Shown one piece after another: positions 34,202-42,209 of a stretch of DNA of 54,100 nucleotides (the stretch's first letter is position 1; each line of letters starts with the position of its first letter). The stretch lies in assembly GCA_022793795.1 (NCBI GenBank), contig JAAWDM010000008.1:1-54100 (forward strand). Direction: 5' to 3'. Below the pieces are notes generated by a model. The model was not told the DNA's origin. It was given only the letters and a program-made list of their open reading frames with translations, and did not search any database. A program made the position numbers and the translations under genes. The DNA is from Bacillota bacterium. GTDB lineage: Bacteria > Bacillota > Clostridia > Peptostreptococcales > Anaerovoracaceae.

Positions 34202-34366
34202 ATGCATTCATGTAATCAGACGATTCGCTGCACTGTAGATCAGTGTAAGCACCACGAAAAAACGCAAAATCTTTGTTCCCTGGATGCCATTACCGTAGGC
34301 ACCCATGAAGCAAATCCGACCATGGATCAGTGCACTGACTGTCTGTCTTTCCAGAAGGAAAAATAA
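34202..34366 (+). CDS. DUF1540 small cysteine-rich protein
   Basis: This 54-residue protein has eight His and Cys residues in the DUF1540 arrangement: IRCTVDQCKHH, then LCSLDAITVG, then QCTDCLSF. The paired cysteines suggest a small zinc-binding fold, as known for this family, which is common in spore-forming Clostridia and whose role is unknown. AAGGAGG lies 7 bases before ATG 34202. It stands 117 bases before sigK on the same strand and might be expressed with it; the short hairpin CTGGCT/AGCCAG between them has no T-run. Confidence 0.85.
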   Translation: MHSCNQTIRCTVDQCKHHEKTQNLCSLDAITVGTHEANPTMDQCTDCLSFQKEK

Positions 34367-34429
34367 CCGTCAGTTCATTTCTAGGGTGAAAAACACAAAT
34401 AGGTACTGGCTGTAAAAAGTTAGCCAGGC

Positions 34430-34457
34430 ACGAAGCCCCTTTCTATCGCATATAGTG
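34430..34457 (+). promoter_or_regulatory. Candidate SigK/SigE-type promoter of sigK
   Basis: AC (34430-34431) is followed after 17 bases by CATATAGTG (34449-34457), close to the mother-cell -10 pattern CATAnnnTA, 27 bases before the start codon. The -35 of this class is too short to be decisive. Confidence 0.35.
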
Positions 34458-34483
34458 AAAAGCAATAGAGGGGGTTTACATAA

Positions 34484-35113
34484 ATGAGCACTTCTTTTCC
34501 CAAACCACTTACAGAAAAAGAAGAAGAATACTATGTACAGCAGCTTACGCAAGGAGATCCCGATGCACGCAGCATCCTGATCGAACGAAATCTTCGTTTA
34601 GTGGCTCATATCGTTAAAAAATATGCCAGTCCCACCTACAGTCAAGACGACTTGATTTCCATCGGTACCATAGGCCTTATTAAGGCGGTGAATACCTACA
34701 CCATAGGTAAAAGTACACGGCTGGCCACATATGCCGCCAAATGTATTGAAAACGAAATTCTTATGAGCATCCGTGCCACTCGAAAAAACAGACAGGAGGT
34801 TTCTCTCAATCTGCCCATCGGTACGGATAAGGATGGCAATGAAATCAGTTTCAACGATATTCTCGGCACCGATGCAGATGAAATCGTGGACTCCATCAGT
34901 CTCAAAATTCAGGTAAGCAAGCTCTATGAGGCTCTGGACAGGGTTCTCACGCCCAGAGAAAAGGAAGTCATTACAAACCGCTATGGGCTAGATGGCAAAG
35001 AAAGCCTTCCCCAGCGAGAAATCGCCAAATCCCTGGGTATCAGCCGTTCCTATGTGTCTCGTATCGAAAAAAAGGCTTTACAGAAACTTTACGATGCACT
35101 AAAAGACAAATAG
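34484..35113 (+). CDS. sigK: RNA polymerase sporulation sigma factor SigK
   Basis: This 209-residue mother-cell sigma factor starts FPKPLTEKEEEYYVQQL within five residues of its N-terminus. It continues with ARSILIERNLRLVAHIVKK, LISIGTIGLIKAVNTY, RLATYAAKCIENEILM, PIGTDKDGNEIS and the region 4.2 helix REIAKSLGISRSYVSRIEKKA, all closest to SigK. A TAA sits directly before the ATG, so the membrane-anchoring pro-sequence of Bacillus SigK is truly absent, as in Clostridioides difficile. The gene is also uninterrupted by a skin element. GAGGGGG precedes ATG. It converges on a PBP gene 5 bases away, with no terminator between. Confidence 0.93.
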   Translation: MSTSFPKPLTEKEEEYYVQQLTQGDPDARSILIERNLRLVAHIVKKYASPTYSQDDLISIGTIGLIKAVNTYTIGKSTRLATYAAKCIENEILMSIRATRKNRQEVSLNLPIGTDKDGNEISFNDILGTDADEIVDSISLKIQVSKLYEALDRVLTPREKEVITNRYGLDGKESLPQREIAKSLGISRSYVSRIEKKALQKLYDALKDK

Positions 35114-35118
35114 CTGCC

Positions 35119-36882
35119 CTACAGCTTGAAATTCCGCATAGACAGATACTCGCAAAGCTGTTGAAACACCGGAAGGGCCGATGCAGAACCGGACCTTCCG
35201 TTCTCTACCATTACGGTTACCACATAATTTCTATCCTTAATTTGACAATATCCACTGAACCAGCAGTTGCTGATCGCCTGTCCCGTCTCCTGACTGTTTC
35301 CAGTTTCAGCGGTACCTGTCTTTCCATAAACAGGACAACTTACATGTATCCCGCTTCCAGTGCCTTCTGTCATAACCTTGGACAACATTTTTTGCAGTGT
35401 CTTTGCCGTATTCTCAGACAAAATTCTGTTTTCCCTTGTTTCTTCCCCCTGTATCACATGAAGACCTGCCTCTATACCATTATTGGCAATGATACTCATC
35501 ATCCTCTGTATCTGTGCCGGTGTGGTCAGAATACTGCCCTGTCCAATGGAAAGGTTGGAAATATCCCACGGTCCTGTTTCCTGAAGAGATGGAAGGTTTC
35601 CGACAGCCTCCTCTGTAAACATCCCTTCCGAAGTTCCCCCTTTGCGAAACACAATCTGTCCGAATCCAAAACGCTGCGCCATCTGATAAATGGCCTCATA
35701 ACCCAATTCATCTCCCAAATGGGCAAAATAGCAATTACAGGATTTTGCCATAGCTTCATACATATTCACTTTTCCATGACCTCCTGCAGGTCCAGCTTGA
35801 CATCCCAGCTTAATGCCCTCTACTACAGTGGTTCCCTCACATTCGTAACGAGCCGACAACAAGCGGCGGGTGTCCAATTCTCTTGATTCTAGTGCAGCAG
35901 CAGCCACCACCAATTTGAATACCGAGCCAGGTGCATAACCGCCCTGAATACACTTATCTACCAGACAATTTCCACCGCTGGCTAAATAACTATCTACCTG
36001 ATTGGGATTGAATATGGGTGATGACGCCCAGCCAAGCACCTGACCGCTAGACGCCTCTGAAACCAGAACTGCGCCGTCCAACCCAGTGGCTTTTAAAGCC
36101 TCTTCACAGCATTTTTGTATCCCTGTATCCAATGTGGTCACAATACTGCTCACCTTCATCTCGTTGGCATCCTCCTGCTTAGGCGCCATACCCAAAAGCA
36201 GACCGCCTCCACTGTCTGCCCACAAGGTCAGCTTTCCTCCACCAGCCTTTAAGGCAGGCTCACAGGCCAGTTCCAAACCTGATACGCCTCTCTGCTCCGA
36301 TTGGTTTAAGTATCCTATGAGATGACAGGCAATCTGTTCATCCTTGTATCTGGTGGGGCACCGAAATACATAAGCGTTGTATTCATCCTTTAATCTTTGA
36401 TTCACCGTTTCATCGAACATTTGACTGCGGTAAACTTTGTACCGTTTGCCATCAGAAACCTTTCTGGCTGAAATTCCCGTAAGTAGACGCTCCGAGCCCT
36501 TATCTTCTCTTGCAGCCGAAAGGAAATAATAATATTGGTCGGCGCCATCGGTCAAAGGTTCATAATTCCGATCCAAAATTGGGCCTCTCGTATCCAGTCC
36601 TTCTACCGTGACCTGATACTGACTGGTAGCAGCTAATTGCAGTTCTCCGTGAGAGAGAATCTGAATCTGATAGAGTCTGGCTAAAAGGGCTAACCATATG
36701 ATAACAATCACTGCCAAGGTCAATCTAAGACGTCCAAAGGAGCGCATACGTAAAGCAGTGGCTTTTCGTCCGCTGCGGCTGGCCCTATGGTTATTTTCGC
36801 CGTCCGCCATTTTCCTCTGGCGCAGTTCCTCTTCCTGCCATATGCCCGCTGTTTCCTTCTTCCGGTTCTGCCTGGTTCTCAT
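35119..36882 (-). CDS. Class B penicillin-binding protein (PbpA/FtsI-like transpeptidase)
   Basis: This protein of about 587 residues has a basic cytoplasmic segment (residues 1-47), one TM anchor (LTLAVIVIIWLALLARLYQI), a pedestal with GLDTRGPILDRN, and a transpeptidase domain with SVFK (Ser about 319), SCN (about 383) and KTGTAE (about 518). It is a peptide cross-linking enzyme of the cell wall, smaller than the PBP at 28001-30805, and could serve division or spore cortex; no PASTA domain is present, so it is not a typical SpoVD. ATG 36882 has GGAGGT at 7 bases and is embedded in the terminator of cmk. Confidence 0.9.
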   Translation of the reverse strand: MRTRQNRKKETAGIWQEEELRQRKMADGENNHRASRSGRKATALRMRSFGRLRLTLAVIVIIWLALLARLYQIQILSHGELQLAATSQYQVTVEGLDTRGPILDRNYEPLTDGADQYYYFLSAAREDKGSERLLTGISARKVSDGKRYKVYRSQMFDETVNQRLKDEYNAYVFRCPTRYKDEQIACHLIGYLNQSEQRGVSGLELACEPALKAGGGKLTLWADSGGGLLLGMAPKQEDANEMKVSSIVTTLDTGIQKCCEEALKATGLDGAVLVSEASSGQVLGWASSPIFNPNQVDSYLASGGNCLVDKCIQGGYAPGSVFKLVVAAAALESRELDTRRLLSARYECEGTTVVEGIKLGCQAGPAGGHGKVNMYEAMAKSCNCYFAHLGDELGYEAIYQMAQRFGFGQIVFRKGGTSEGMFTEEAVGNLPSLQETGPWDISNLSIGQGSILTTPAQIQRMMSIIANNGIEAGLHVIQGEETRENRILSENTAKTLQKMLSKVMTEGTGSGIHVSCPVYGKTGTAETGNSQETGQAISNCWFSGYCQIKDRNYVVTVMVENGRSGSASALPVFQQLCEYLSMRNFKL

Positions 36883-36883
36883 A

Positions 36884-36919
36884 AAAAATACCTCCAAGGT
36901 TTAGGTTTCCCTCGGAGGT
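36884..36919 (-). terminator. Terminator behind cmk whose 3' arm is the ribosome site of the PBP gene
   Basis: On the minus strand ACCTCCGAGG (36919-36910) pairs with CCTTGGAGGT (36899-36890) around a 10-base loop and is followed by ATTTTTT and then the ATG of the PBP gene. GGAGGT is that gene's Shine-Dalgarno. The hairpin can therefore end transcription and, in read-through RNA, hide the ribosome site. Confidence 0.75.
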
Positions 36920-36924
36920 CTCAA

Positions 36925-37575
36925 TTATACAATCTTGCTGCAAATGTGGCTTACCACTTCATCGATGGTCATATGGGTACTGTCGATTTCCTCAGCGTCT
37001 TCCGCTTTGCATAGAGGATTCAGCGTCCGATGAGAATCGTTATAGTCACGCATCTCGATGTCAGCAAGCACCTGATCAAAATCGGCATTTTGACCCTTCT
37101 CTATGAGTTCCGCCGTGCGCCGACGGGCTCTTTCTTCAGCGGTAGCTGTCAGATAATATTTATATTCTGCATCGGTCAGCACATTGGTACCAATGTCTCT
37201 GCCGTCCATAACCACGCTTTTGGTCTTTCCCATCTTTCTCTGCAGTTCTACCAGTTTCGCGCGAACCATGCCTAGGGCTGAACAAGCCGATGCTGCCATG
37301 GATACCTCCGGCGTACGAATCAAATCGTTGACTATCGCCCCATCCAAAATGATATTTCCTGCGCTGAAATCGATATCCGTCTGTTCCAAAAGGCTCTTGA
37401 GTCCATCGCTTTCTTCCATCTCCATCCCGTGATTGAGCATTTTTAGGCCTACAGCCCGATACATGGCTCCTGTATCAATATAGTCGATTCCAAGCTTAAC
37501 AGCCACTGCCTTGGCAACTGTGGATTTTCCTGCGCCGCTGGGGCCATCGATGGCAATTCTAAAAACAGTTTTCAT
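36925..37575 (-). CDS. cmk: Cytidylate kinase
   Basis: This protein of about 216 residues phosphorylates CMP and dCMP. The P-loop is AIDGPSGAGKSTVAKAVA, then YIDTGAMYRAVGLKML, VMDGRDIGTNVLTDAEYKYYLTA and RRTAELIEKGQNADFDQVLADIEMRDYNDSHRTLNPL, all typical of Cmk. ATG 37575 is chosen because the family starts about 5 residues before the P-loop; GGAGT lies upstream at slightly long spacing. It follows nrdR by 28 bases in the same direction. Confidence 0.95.
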   Translation of the reverse strand: MKTVFRIAIDGPSGAGKSTVAKAVAVKLGIDYIDTGAMYRAVGLKMLNHGMEMEESDGLKSLLEQTDIDFSAGNIILDGAIVNDLIRTPEVSMAASACSALGMVRAKLVELQRKMGKTKSVVMDGRDIGTNVLTDAEYKYYLTATAEERARRRTAELIEKGQNADFDQVLADIEMRDYNDSHRTLNPLCKAEDAEEIDSTHMTIDEVVSHICSKIV

Positions 37576-37603
37576 CTTTTGTAAAACTCCTCTTTCCAAA
37601 TGT

Positions 37604-38065
37604 CTATTCCTTGTGATTTCCAATCAGCTTCTCGATTTCCTTCACGAAGGTATTCACATCGGTAAACTGCCGATATACAGAGGCGAAGCGTACATAGGCC
37701 ACCTCGTCCACCTTTTTCAACTCCTCCATGACCAGTTCGCCAATGTACTGACTCTCCACTTCCTTTTCCATCAGATTGCTCAGCTTTCGCTCGATTTCAG
37801 ATGCCATGGACTCCATGACCGCCATGGATACAGGCCGCTTCTCGCAAGCTTTAGCAATACCGCTTAACGCCTTGCTCCTATCGAAGGCTTCCCGCTTTCC
37901 ATCCTTTTTTACCACCATGAGAATGGTCTCTTCTACCTTTTCGTAAGTGGTAAATCGCCTGTTGCATTTATCGCATCCCCGCCGTCTCCTGATGGCGTGG
38001 CCCTCTTCCGTGGGCCGTGAATCGATTACTTTCGTATCTGCATTATCGCAAAATGGGCATTTCAT
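37604..38065 (-). CDS. nrdR: Transcriptional repressor NrdR
   Basis: This protein of about 153 residues represses ribonucleotide reductase genes by sensing ATP and dATP. The N-terminal zinc ribbon [18 protein letters not shown] ... [16 protein letters not shown] is followed by an ATP-cone ([20 protein letters not shown]). ATG 38065 gives the family's standard MKCPFC start, with GGGAGG upstream. No nrd genes are in the window, so the targets lie elsewhere. Confidence 0.96.
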   Translation of the reverse strand: MKCPFCDNADTKVIDSRPTEEGHAIRRRRGCDKCNRRFTTYEKVEETILMVVKKDGKREAFDRSKALSGIAKACEKRPVSMAVMESMASEIERKLSNLMEKEVESQYIGELVMEELKKVDEVAYVRFASVYRQFTDVNTFVKEIEKLIGNHKE

Positions 38066-38147
38066 GTAATTTCCTCCCAAGTTTCAGCTTGTCTATATGA
38101 CACTATTTTACTACACTTTGATATACATGTGCAATCTTTTTCTTGCC

Positions 38148-38387
38148 TCACAGCCCTTCCAAATCCACCAGGATCACATCGTCTCCCACAGTGCGAACCT
38201 TTTCCCATTTCACCACCGTATCCCCTTCCCCTTTGTTAAAGAATCCCATAAATCCTCTAGCTCCAGGTATGACGATGCCGTCGATTACTCCTTTATCTAA
38301 ATCTACCTCAATATCGTAAACAAATCCTAAACTTCTTCCATCAAAGATATTGATTACCTCTTTATTTTTTAGCTTATCCGTGCTCAT
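38148..38387 (-). CDS. PRC-barrel protein of the YlmC/YmxH family
   Basis: This protein of about 79 residues is a single PRC-barrel domain: KEVINIFDGRSLGFVYDIEVDLDKGVIDGIVIPG, with VKWEKVRTVGDDVILVDLEG at the end. It matches the YlmC/YmxH family of Firmicutes, often annotated as sporulation-associated, function unknown. ATG 38387 or the ATG just before it (38390) is possible; the nearest ribosome site (GGGGAGG) is about 14 bases away, longer than usual. Confidence 0.85.
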   Translation of the reverse strand: MSTDKLKNKEVINIFDGRSLGFVYDIEVDLDKGVIDGIVIPGARGFMGFFNKGEGDTVVKWEKVRTVGDDVILVDLEGL

Positions 38388-38461
38388 CATAACGTTTCTC
38401 TGTGCCTCCCCGCAAAATATTCCTTCCCGGTCTTTGTCTATGTCTTGTCCTTATGATATGC

Positions 38462-38775
38462 AGGGCTGTCCCAAAATAGAACCCAATCCTTTAACCGCGT
38501 TAACAGAAAATTTTCAGTGAGTATTCTGTTAGAACCAGGACTTTTAACTTATATGGAACTTTTTATTTTTTTGAGTATAACGGAAATTCTAAATCTTAAC
38601 CGAAAATCATCTTTTGGAAAAAATGAGTATAACTGTTTGGGATAGATTCGGCATTAGAGCCTGAAAATAGCCAGTTTACAGTGAATTTTAGCCAGTTAAC
38701 GGGCTTGAATCCACGATAAAGCTCAAACTTTTATACTCATTTTCTTTAACAGCAGGATTTAAGTTAAAAATGCGG
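38462..38775. repeat. Nested inverted-repeat element between the YlmC-like gene and bceB
   Basis: The arms are TTTTAACTTA (38542-38551) with TAAGTTAAAA (38760-38769), and AAAATGAGTATAA (38620-38632) with TTATACTCATTTT (38731-38743). Inside are two direct copies of TAGCCAGTT (near 38669 and 38690). 38539-38615 recurs at 96-163. The edge at 38462 begins GGGCTGTCCCAAAA, which looks like insertion-sequence ends. No ORF is present. A small non-autonomous element or decayed IS remnant fits best. Confidence 0.6.
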
Positions 38776-38793
38776 TAACCCCCTCTACCTTAT

Positions 38794-40860
38794 CTACCGA
38801 TGGATGCTGACCAATCGGTAATAGGTCTTGGAAGTAATCAGATAGACTGCTACATAGAACAGGGCGAATAACAGGAACCCTGCCACTGTAAGTTCTATCA
38901 AAAGTGTGGTGTTGGTAATGGCAAAGACGGAAAGCATCAATGCAATCATATGGAAGGCAAATGCAATATGCAGACCTGCCATAAGCAGGGGTGCGAAAAA
39001 CACCGTAAGCACCTGTGAATTGATGGTCTTTTTAATTTCTCTCTGGGTCATTCCCACATTTTTTAGAATCTGGAATCGATCCTGATCCTCATATCCTTCT
39101 GTAATCTGCTTGTAATACATAATCAGCACAGTAGCCATGATGAAGGTAAGGCTCAAAAGGATTCCCAAGAAGAAAAATCCGCCATACATTCCATAAAAAT
39201 CGTCTCGCGCTTCCACGCCGCTGGAGGCGTTGATATACAAACTGTCAAAAACAGGTTCATGACCCTTTTCATCATACCAGCCGGTAAGTTGCTCCGTCTC
39301 GCCCATGGCGCTTAATTCCATTCGCAGCGTTCCCTGTTGTTCTTCCTTTAAATCAGTGTCAAATCCCAGGTAATACCCCATGCGGATGTAGTAACCCTTT
39401 TCCTGTCCGTCCTTGTTTGCTGCTTCATTGACTTTATTATATATCTTTCTGACCTCCTGCATGTCTCTCACCACCAGATAGATATGCTTAACGCCCAACA
39501 CATTGCCCAGACGCACGGTCATATTTTCCAAAACATCCACCGTCTGATAGGACATATCCATAATCTGAAGTTCTCCCTGTCTCATGTCAAACTCTTCACT
39601 GTATGCCAGAACCTCATCTGCTTTCAAAGTCTTGTTTGTATGATTGGAGATGTTGAAATCCTCCAGAGGCAGAACTTCAATGACTGCCATGGTTTCGCCG
39701 CTGACCTGCTCATTTGCAGGATCTATTCGATTACCTTCGAATTTAATATAAAAACTACAGCTGCGGCAGCGTATCCTGTTTTCCACAGAGGCGCCGGCCT
39801 TGATAGTCGCCTCTTCTGCCTTCTGGTCTATATATTTGACGGTTTCGTCATAGGTGACTGCATCTATGTTCGTCGCGCCGCTGGATATTTCCATATTCCT
39901 AGGATAAGCCTTTTCCAAAGCGTCGTCGCCTCCCAGATACATACAGGAGGTTGCAGAAAGCATGACAAGCACCATGGTAGACAGGATGCAGATGCTGGCC
40001 AATCCTGCCCCATTACGTTTCATACGGTAGATCATAGAGGATACAGATATAAAGTGGTTGGTCTTGTAGTAATAATTCTTATTCTTTCTCAGCAATTTGA
40101 ATAACGCCACGCTGCCTGCAATAAAACAGCAATAGGTTCCTAGAATAACCAGTATGACCGCTATGAAAAACATGCCGATAGCTGCCATTGGATCGCTGAT
40201 TTTAATAGCAAGCACATATCCTGCCCCCAGAAATATCAATCCTACTAAGGCGATGAGGAAGTTGGCTTTTGGCTCCTTTTCACCGGCAGCATCGCTGGAA
40301 AGCAGCTCTCTTGCACTGGACTTCACAATCTGCCTTACACTGTTGATATACAAAAGGGCTTGAAGGGCAGCAAAAAAGCCTACCGTAATCACAACAACCG
40401 AACTGTACACCTGAAAGGAATAGCTGGCCTGTATATTGATGATCTTAAACAAACCCAGTTGGCCCACTTTGCTAAGTAAAACGCCGCAAACCACGCCTAA
40501 AGCAATGCTAAGACCGCCGCTGTAAAAGGTTTCCCAAAAAAGAACCCTGGCGATGTGGAGTTTTCCCATACCCAAAACATTATAAAGGCCCAGTTCAGTC
40601 TTTCTCCTCTTCATGAGAAAGCTGTTGATGTAAAAGAGAAAGATGACGGAAAAGATGCCTATCACAATAATTCCCAGTCGAAGAATCAGCTGCAAGGTAG
40701 CGCCGCTGGTAAACGTCTCTACCTCTTTATCCGTCCCTAAATGGGTTAAAATATAAAACATGGCCACGATTCCCATGGTTGTAGCCATATATGGCAGGTA
40801 AATCTTTCTGTTCTTTTTGATATTGGACCAGGCTAACTTTTCATAAAATCCAAATCTCAT
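38794..40860 (-). CDS. BceB-type ABC transporter permease (FtsX-like)
   Basis: This protein of about 688 residues has ten predicted membrane helices, two FtsX-like domains and one large extracellular domain (about residues 310-520) between TM7 and TM8, the layout of BceB permeases that sense and detoxify cell-wall-active peptides such as bacitracin. The N-terminus RFGFYEKLAWSNIKKNRKIYLPYMATT is typical, as is RRKTELGLYNVLGMGKLHIARVLFWE. It starts at ATG 40860, overlapping the stop of the ATPase gene by one base. No terminator is seen behind it. The substrate is unknown. Confidence 0.92.
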   Translation of the reverse strand: MRFGFYEKLAWSNIKKNRKIYLPYMATTMGIVAMFYILTHLGTDKEVETFTSGATLQLILRLGIIVIGIFSVIFLFYINSFLMKRRKTELGLYNVLGMGKLHIARVLFWETFYSGGLSIALGVVCGVLLSKVGQLGLFKIINIQASYSFQVYSSVVVITVGFFAALQALLYINSVRQIVKSSARELLSSDAAGEKEPKANFLIALVGLIFLGAGYVLAIKISDPMAAIGMFFIAVILVILGTYCCFIAGSVALFKLLRKNKNYYYKTNHFISVSSMIYRMKRNGAGLASICILSTMVLVMLSATSCMYLGGDDALEKAYPRNMEISSGATNIDAVTYDETVKYIDQKAEEATIKAGASVENRIRCRSCSFYIKFEGNRIDPANEQVSGETMAVIEVLPLEDFNISNHTNKTLKADEVLAYSEEFDMRQGELQIMDMSYQTVDVLENMTVRLGNVLGVKHIYLVVRDMQEVRKIYNKVNEAANKDGQEKGYYIRMGYYLGFDTDLKEEQQGTLRMELSAMGETEQLTGWYDEKGHEPVFDSLYINASSGVEARDDFYGMYGGFFFLGILLSLTFIMATVLIMYYKQITEGYEDQDRFQILKNVGMTQREIKKTINSQVLTVFFAPLLMAGLHIAFAFHMIALMLSVFAITNTTLLIELTVAGFLLFALFYVAVYLITSKTYYRLVSIHR

Positions 40861-41660
40861 TACCACTCACCACCTGTTCCAGTCATCCGCGCTGCGGCTC
40901 TTCTGTCTGCACTGGTGGCCAAGACAGTTAATGTATCGGAAATCTTTTGGAACAGCTCCTCATTGGTGCTGTTTCCTCTGTATATCTGGTGGAACACTTC
41001 TCCGTCTTTGATGAATAAAACCCTGCCCGCATGGCTTGCCGCCTTGGTGGAATGAGTTACCATCAAAATCGTCTGTCCCCCGCTGTTGATGGCTTCGAAT
41101 ACGTCTAAAAGCTGGTCGGAAGACCTGGAATCCAACGCACCGGTAGGTTCATCTGCCAAAATTAGCTGAGGCCTGGTAATCAGCGCCCTAGCCACCGCAG
41201 TTCTCTGCTTCTGGCCTCCTGAAATCTCGTAAGGATATTTCTTCAGCAGATTGGTGATTTCTAATTTTTCTGCCAACGGCGTCAGCAGCTTTTTCATCTC
41301 TGGATACTTCTTTCCAGCCAGCACCAGCGGCAGGAAAATATTGTCCTGCACAGAAAAATTGTCCAGCAGATTGAAATCCTGAAAGACGAATCCCAGGTTA
41401 TTGCGCCTGAACTCAGCAATCTGAGATTCCTTGATGGCGGTAAGGTTTTTTCCCCCTAATATGACCTCGCCGCTTGTGGGTCTGTCCAGAGCTGCTAAGA
41501 TGTTCAAAAGAGTGGTCTTTCCTGAGCCCGACTCTCCCATAATCGCCACATATTCCCCTTCTTCAACGGTAAAGGATACGTTTGACAACGCCTGCACTTT
41601 GGCTCCCCCGAAGCGCGTCGTGTACACCTTTTTTAAATTGTTCACTTCCAAAATAGCCAT
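40860..41660 (-). CDS. BceA-type ABC transporter ATP-binding protein
   Basis: This 266-residue ATPase of the MacB/LolD/BceA group has Walker A GESGSGKTT, Q-loop FVFQDFNLLDNFSVQDN, signature EISGGQKQRTAVARALI, Walker B LILADEPTGALDS and H-loop MVTHSTKAASHA. It starts with the usual VNNLKKVYTTRFGGAKVQAL and ends with a short basic tail. It drives the BceB permease directly downstream. AAGGAG precedes ATG 41660 and is itself directly preceded by a hexamer tandem repeat. Confidence 0.93.
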   Translation of the reverse strand: MAILEVNNLKKVYTTRFGGAKVQALSNVSFTVEEGEYVAIMGESGSGKTTLLNILAALDRPTSGEVILGGKNLTAIKESQIAEFRRNNLGFVFQDFNLLDNFSVQDNIFLPLVLAGKKYPEMKKLLTPLAEKLEITNLLKKYPYEISGGQKQRTAVARALITRPQLILADEPTGALDSRSSDQLLDVFEAINSGGQTILMVTHSTKAASHAGRVLFIKDGEVFHQIYRGNSTNEELFQKISDTLTVLATSADRRAAARMTGTGGEW

Positions 41661-41673
41661 GGTCGTTCTCCTT

Positions 41674-41695
41674 ATTGATATTGATATTGATATTG
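41674..41695. repeat. Hexamer microsatellite abutting the bceA ribosome site
   Basis: ATTGAT is repeated 3.7 times (plus strand). On the coding strand it reads as AATATC units ending at the Shine-Dalgarno AAGGAG of bceA. Upstream TGGTATGCT could be an extended -10, but no -35 is convincing. Confidence 0.85.
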
Positions 41696-41809
41696 TGTAT
41701 TTTTATCTAGCATACCAAAAAAGGAAATGGTCTGCCATGGATTCGCCTTACATTTCCCTTTCCAAACTTACAAAATTGTCACGTATAGAGATTTATCAAT
41801 CAAAGACAG

Positions 41810-42171
41810 CTATTCTTCCTCATCATCATTAGGAAATTTACCTGCTTGCTTCGCAAGTTTTTTCTTTTGCGCTCGAACACGCCGTTCTAACTTCTTTATA
41901 TCTTCAAAAGGCGGTAATTCCTCCGGTTTTATTCCCCGCTCCCCAGCTGAACCATTTTCGTGACCTCACGAAAATGGTCTGATACTTGTATTTTAGAGGT
42001 TATACAGGACTCCATTGCTCGTCTCACAACTTTTTCAAAATTTTCCCACCGCTCATAACCTAATAATGGCATCAATTCACGCGCAAACCAAAACTCTATA
42101 TTTATATCTTCCTCTTTATGTATGATTGCATCAAACTGCGACTTTATCACTGTGATTCTGTTTTTATCCAT
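41810..42171 (-). pseudogene. dinD remnant with internal deletion
   Basis: The first 80 codons from ATG 42171 read as the N-terminus of DinD (DNA-damage-inducible protein D): NIEFWFARELMPLLGYERWENFEKVVRRAM and then DHFREVTKMVQLGSG. The frame stops at 41929. The DinD C-terminus, ERGIKPEELPPFEDIKKLERR followed by a lysine-rich tail, then reads in another frame from about 41940 to TAG 41810-41812. Intact DinD is about 275-285 residues, so some 160 central residues are lost at the junction near 41935-41945. The gene is inactive. Confidence 0.8.
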
Positions 42172-42209
42172 TTTTTCTTTACCCCTTTATTATTCAATTT
42201 ATTCTATAC

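Noticed and set aside
39484..40104. A 206-codon plus-strand ORF within the bceB region
   Set aside because: Shadow of the permease; no ribosome site and no family pattern.
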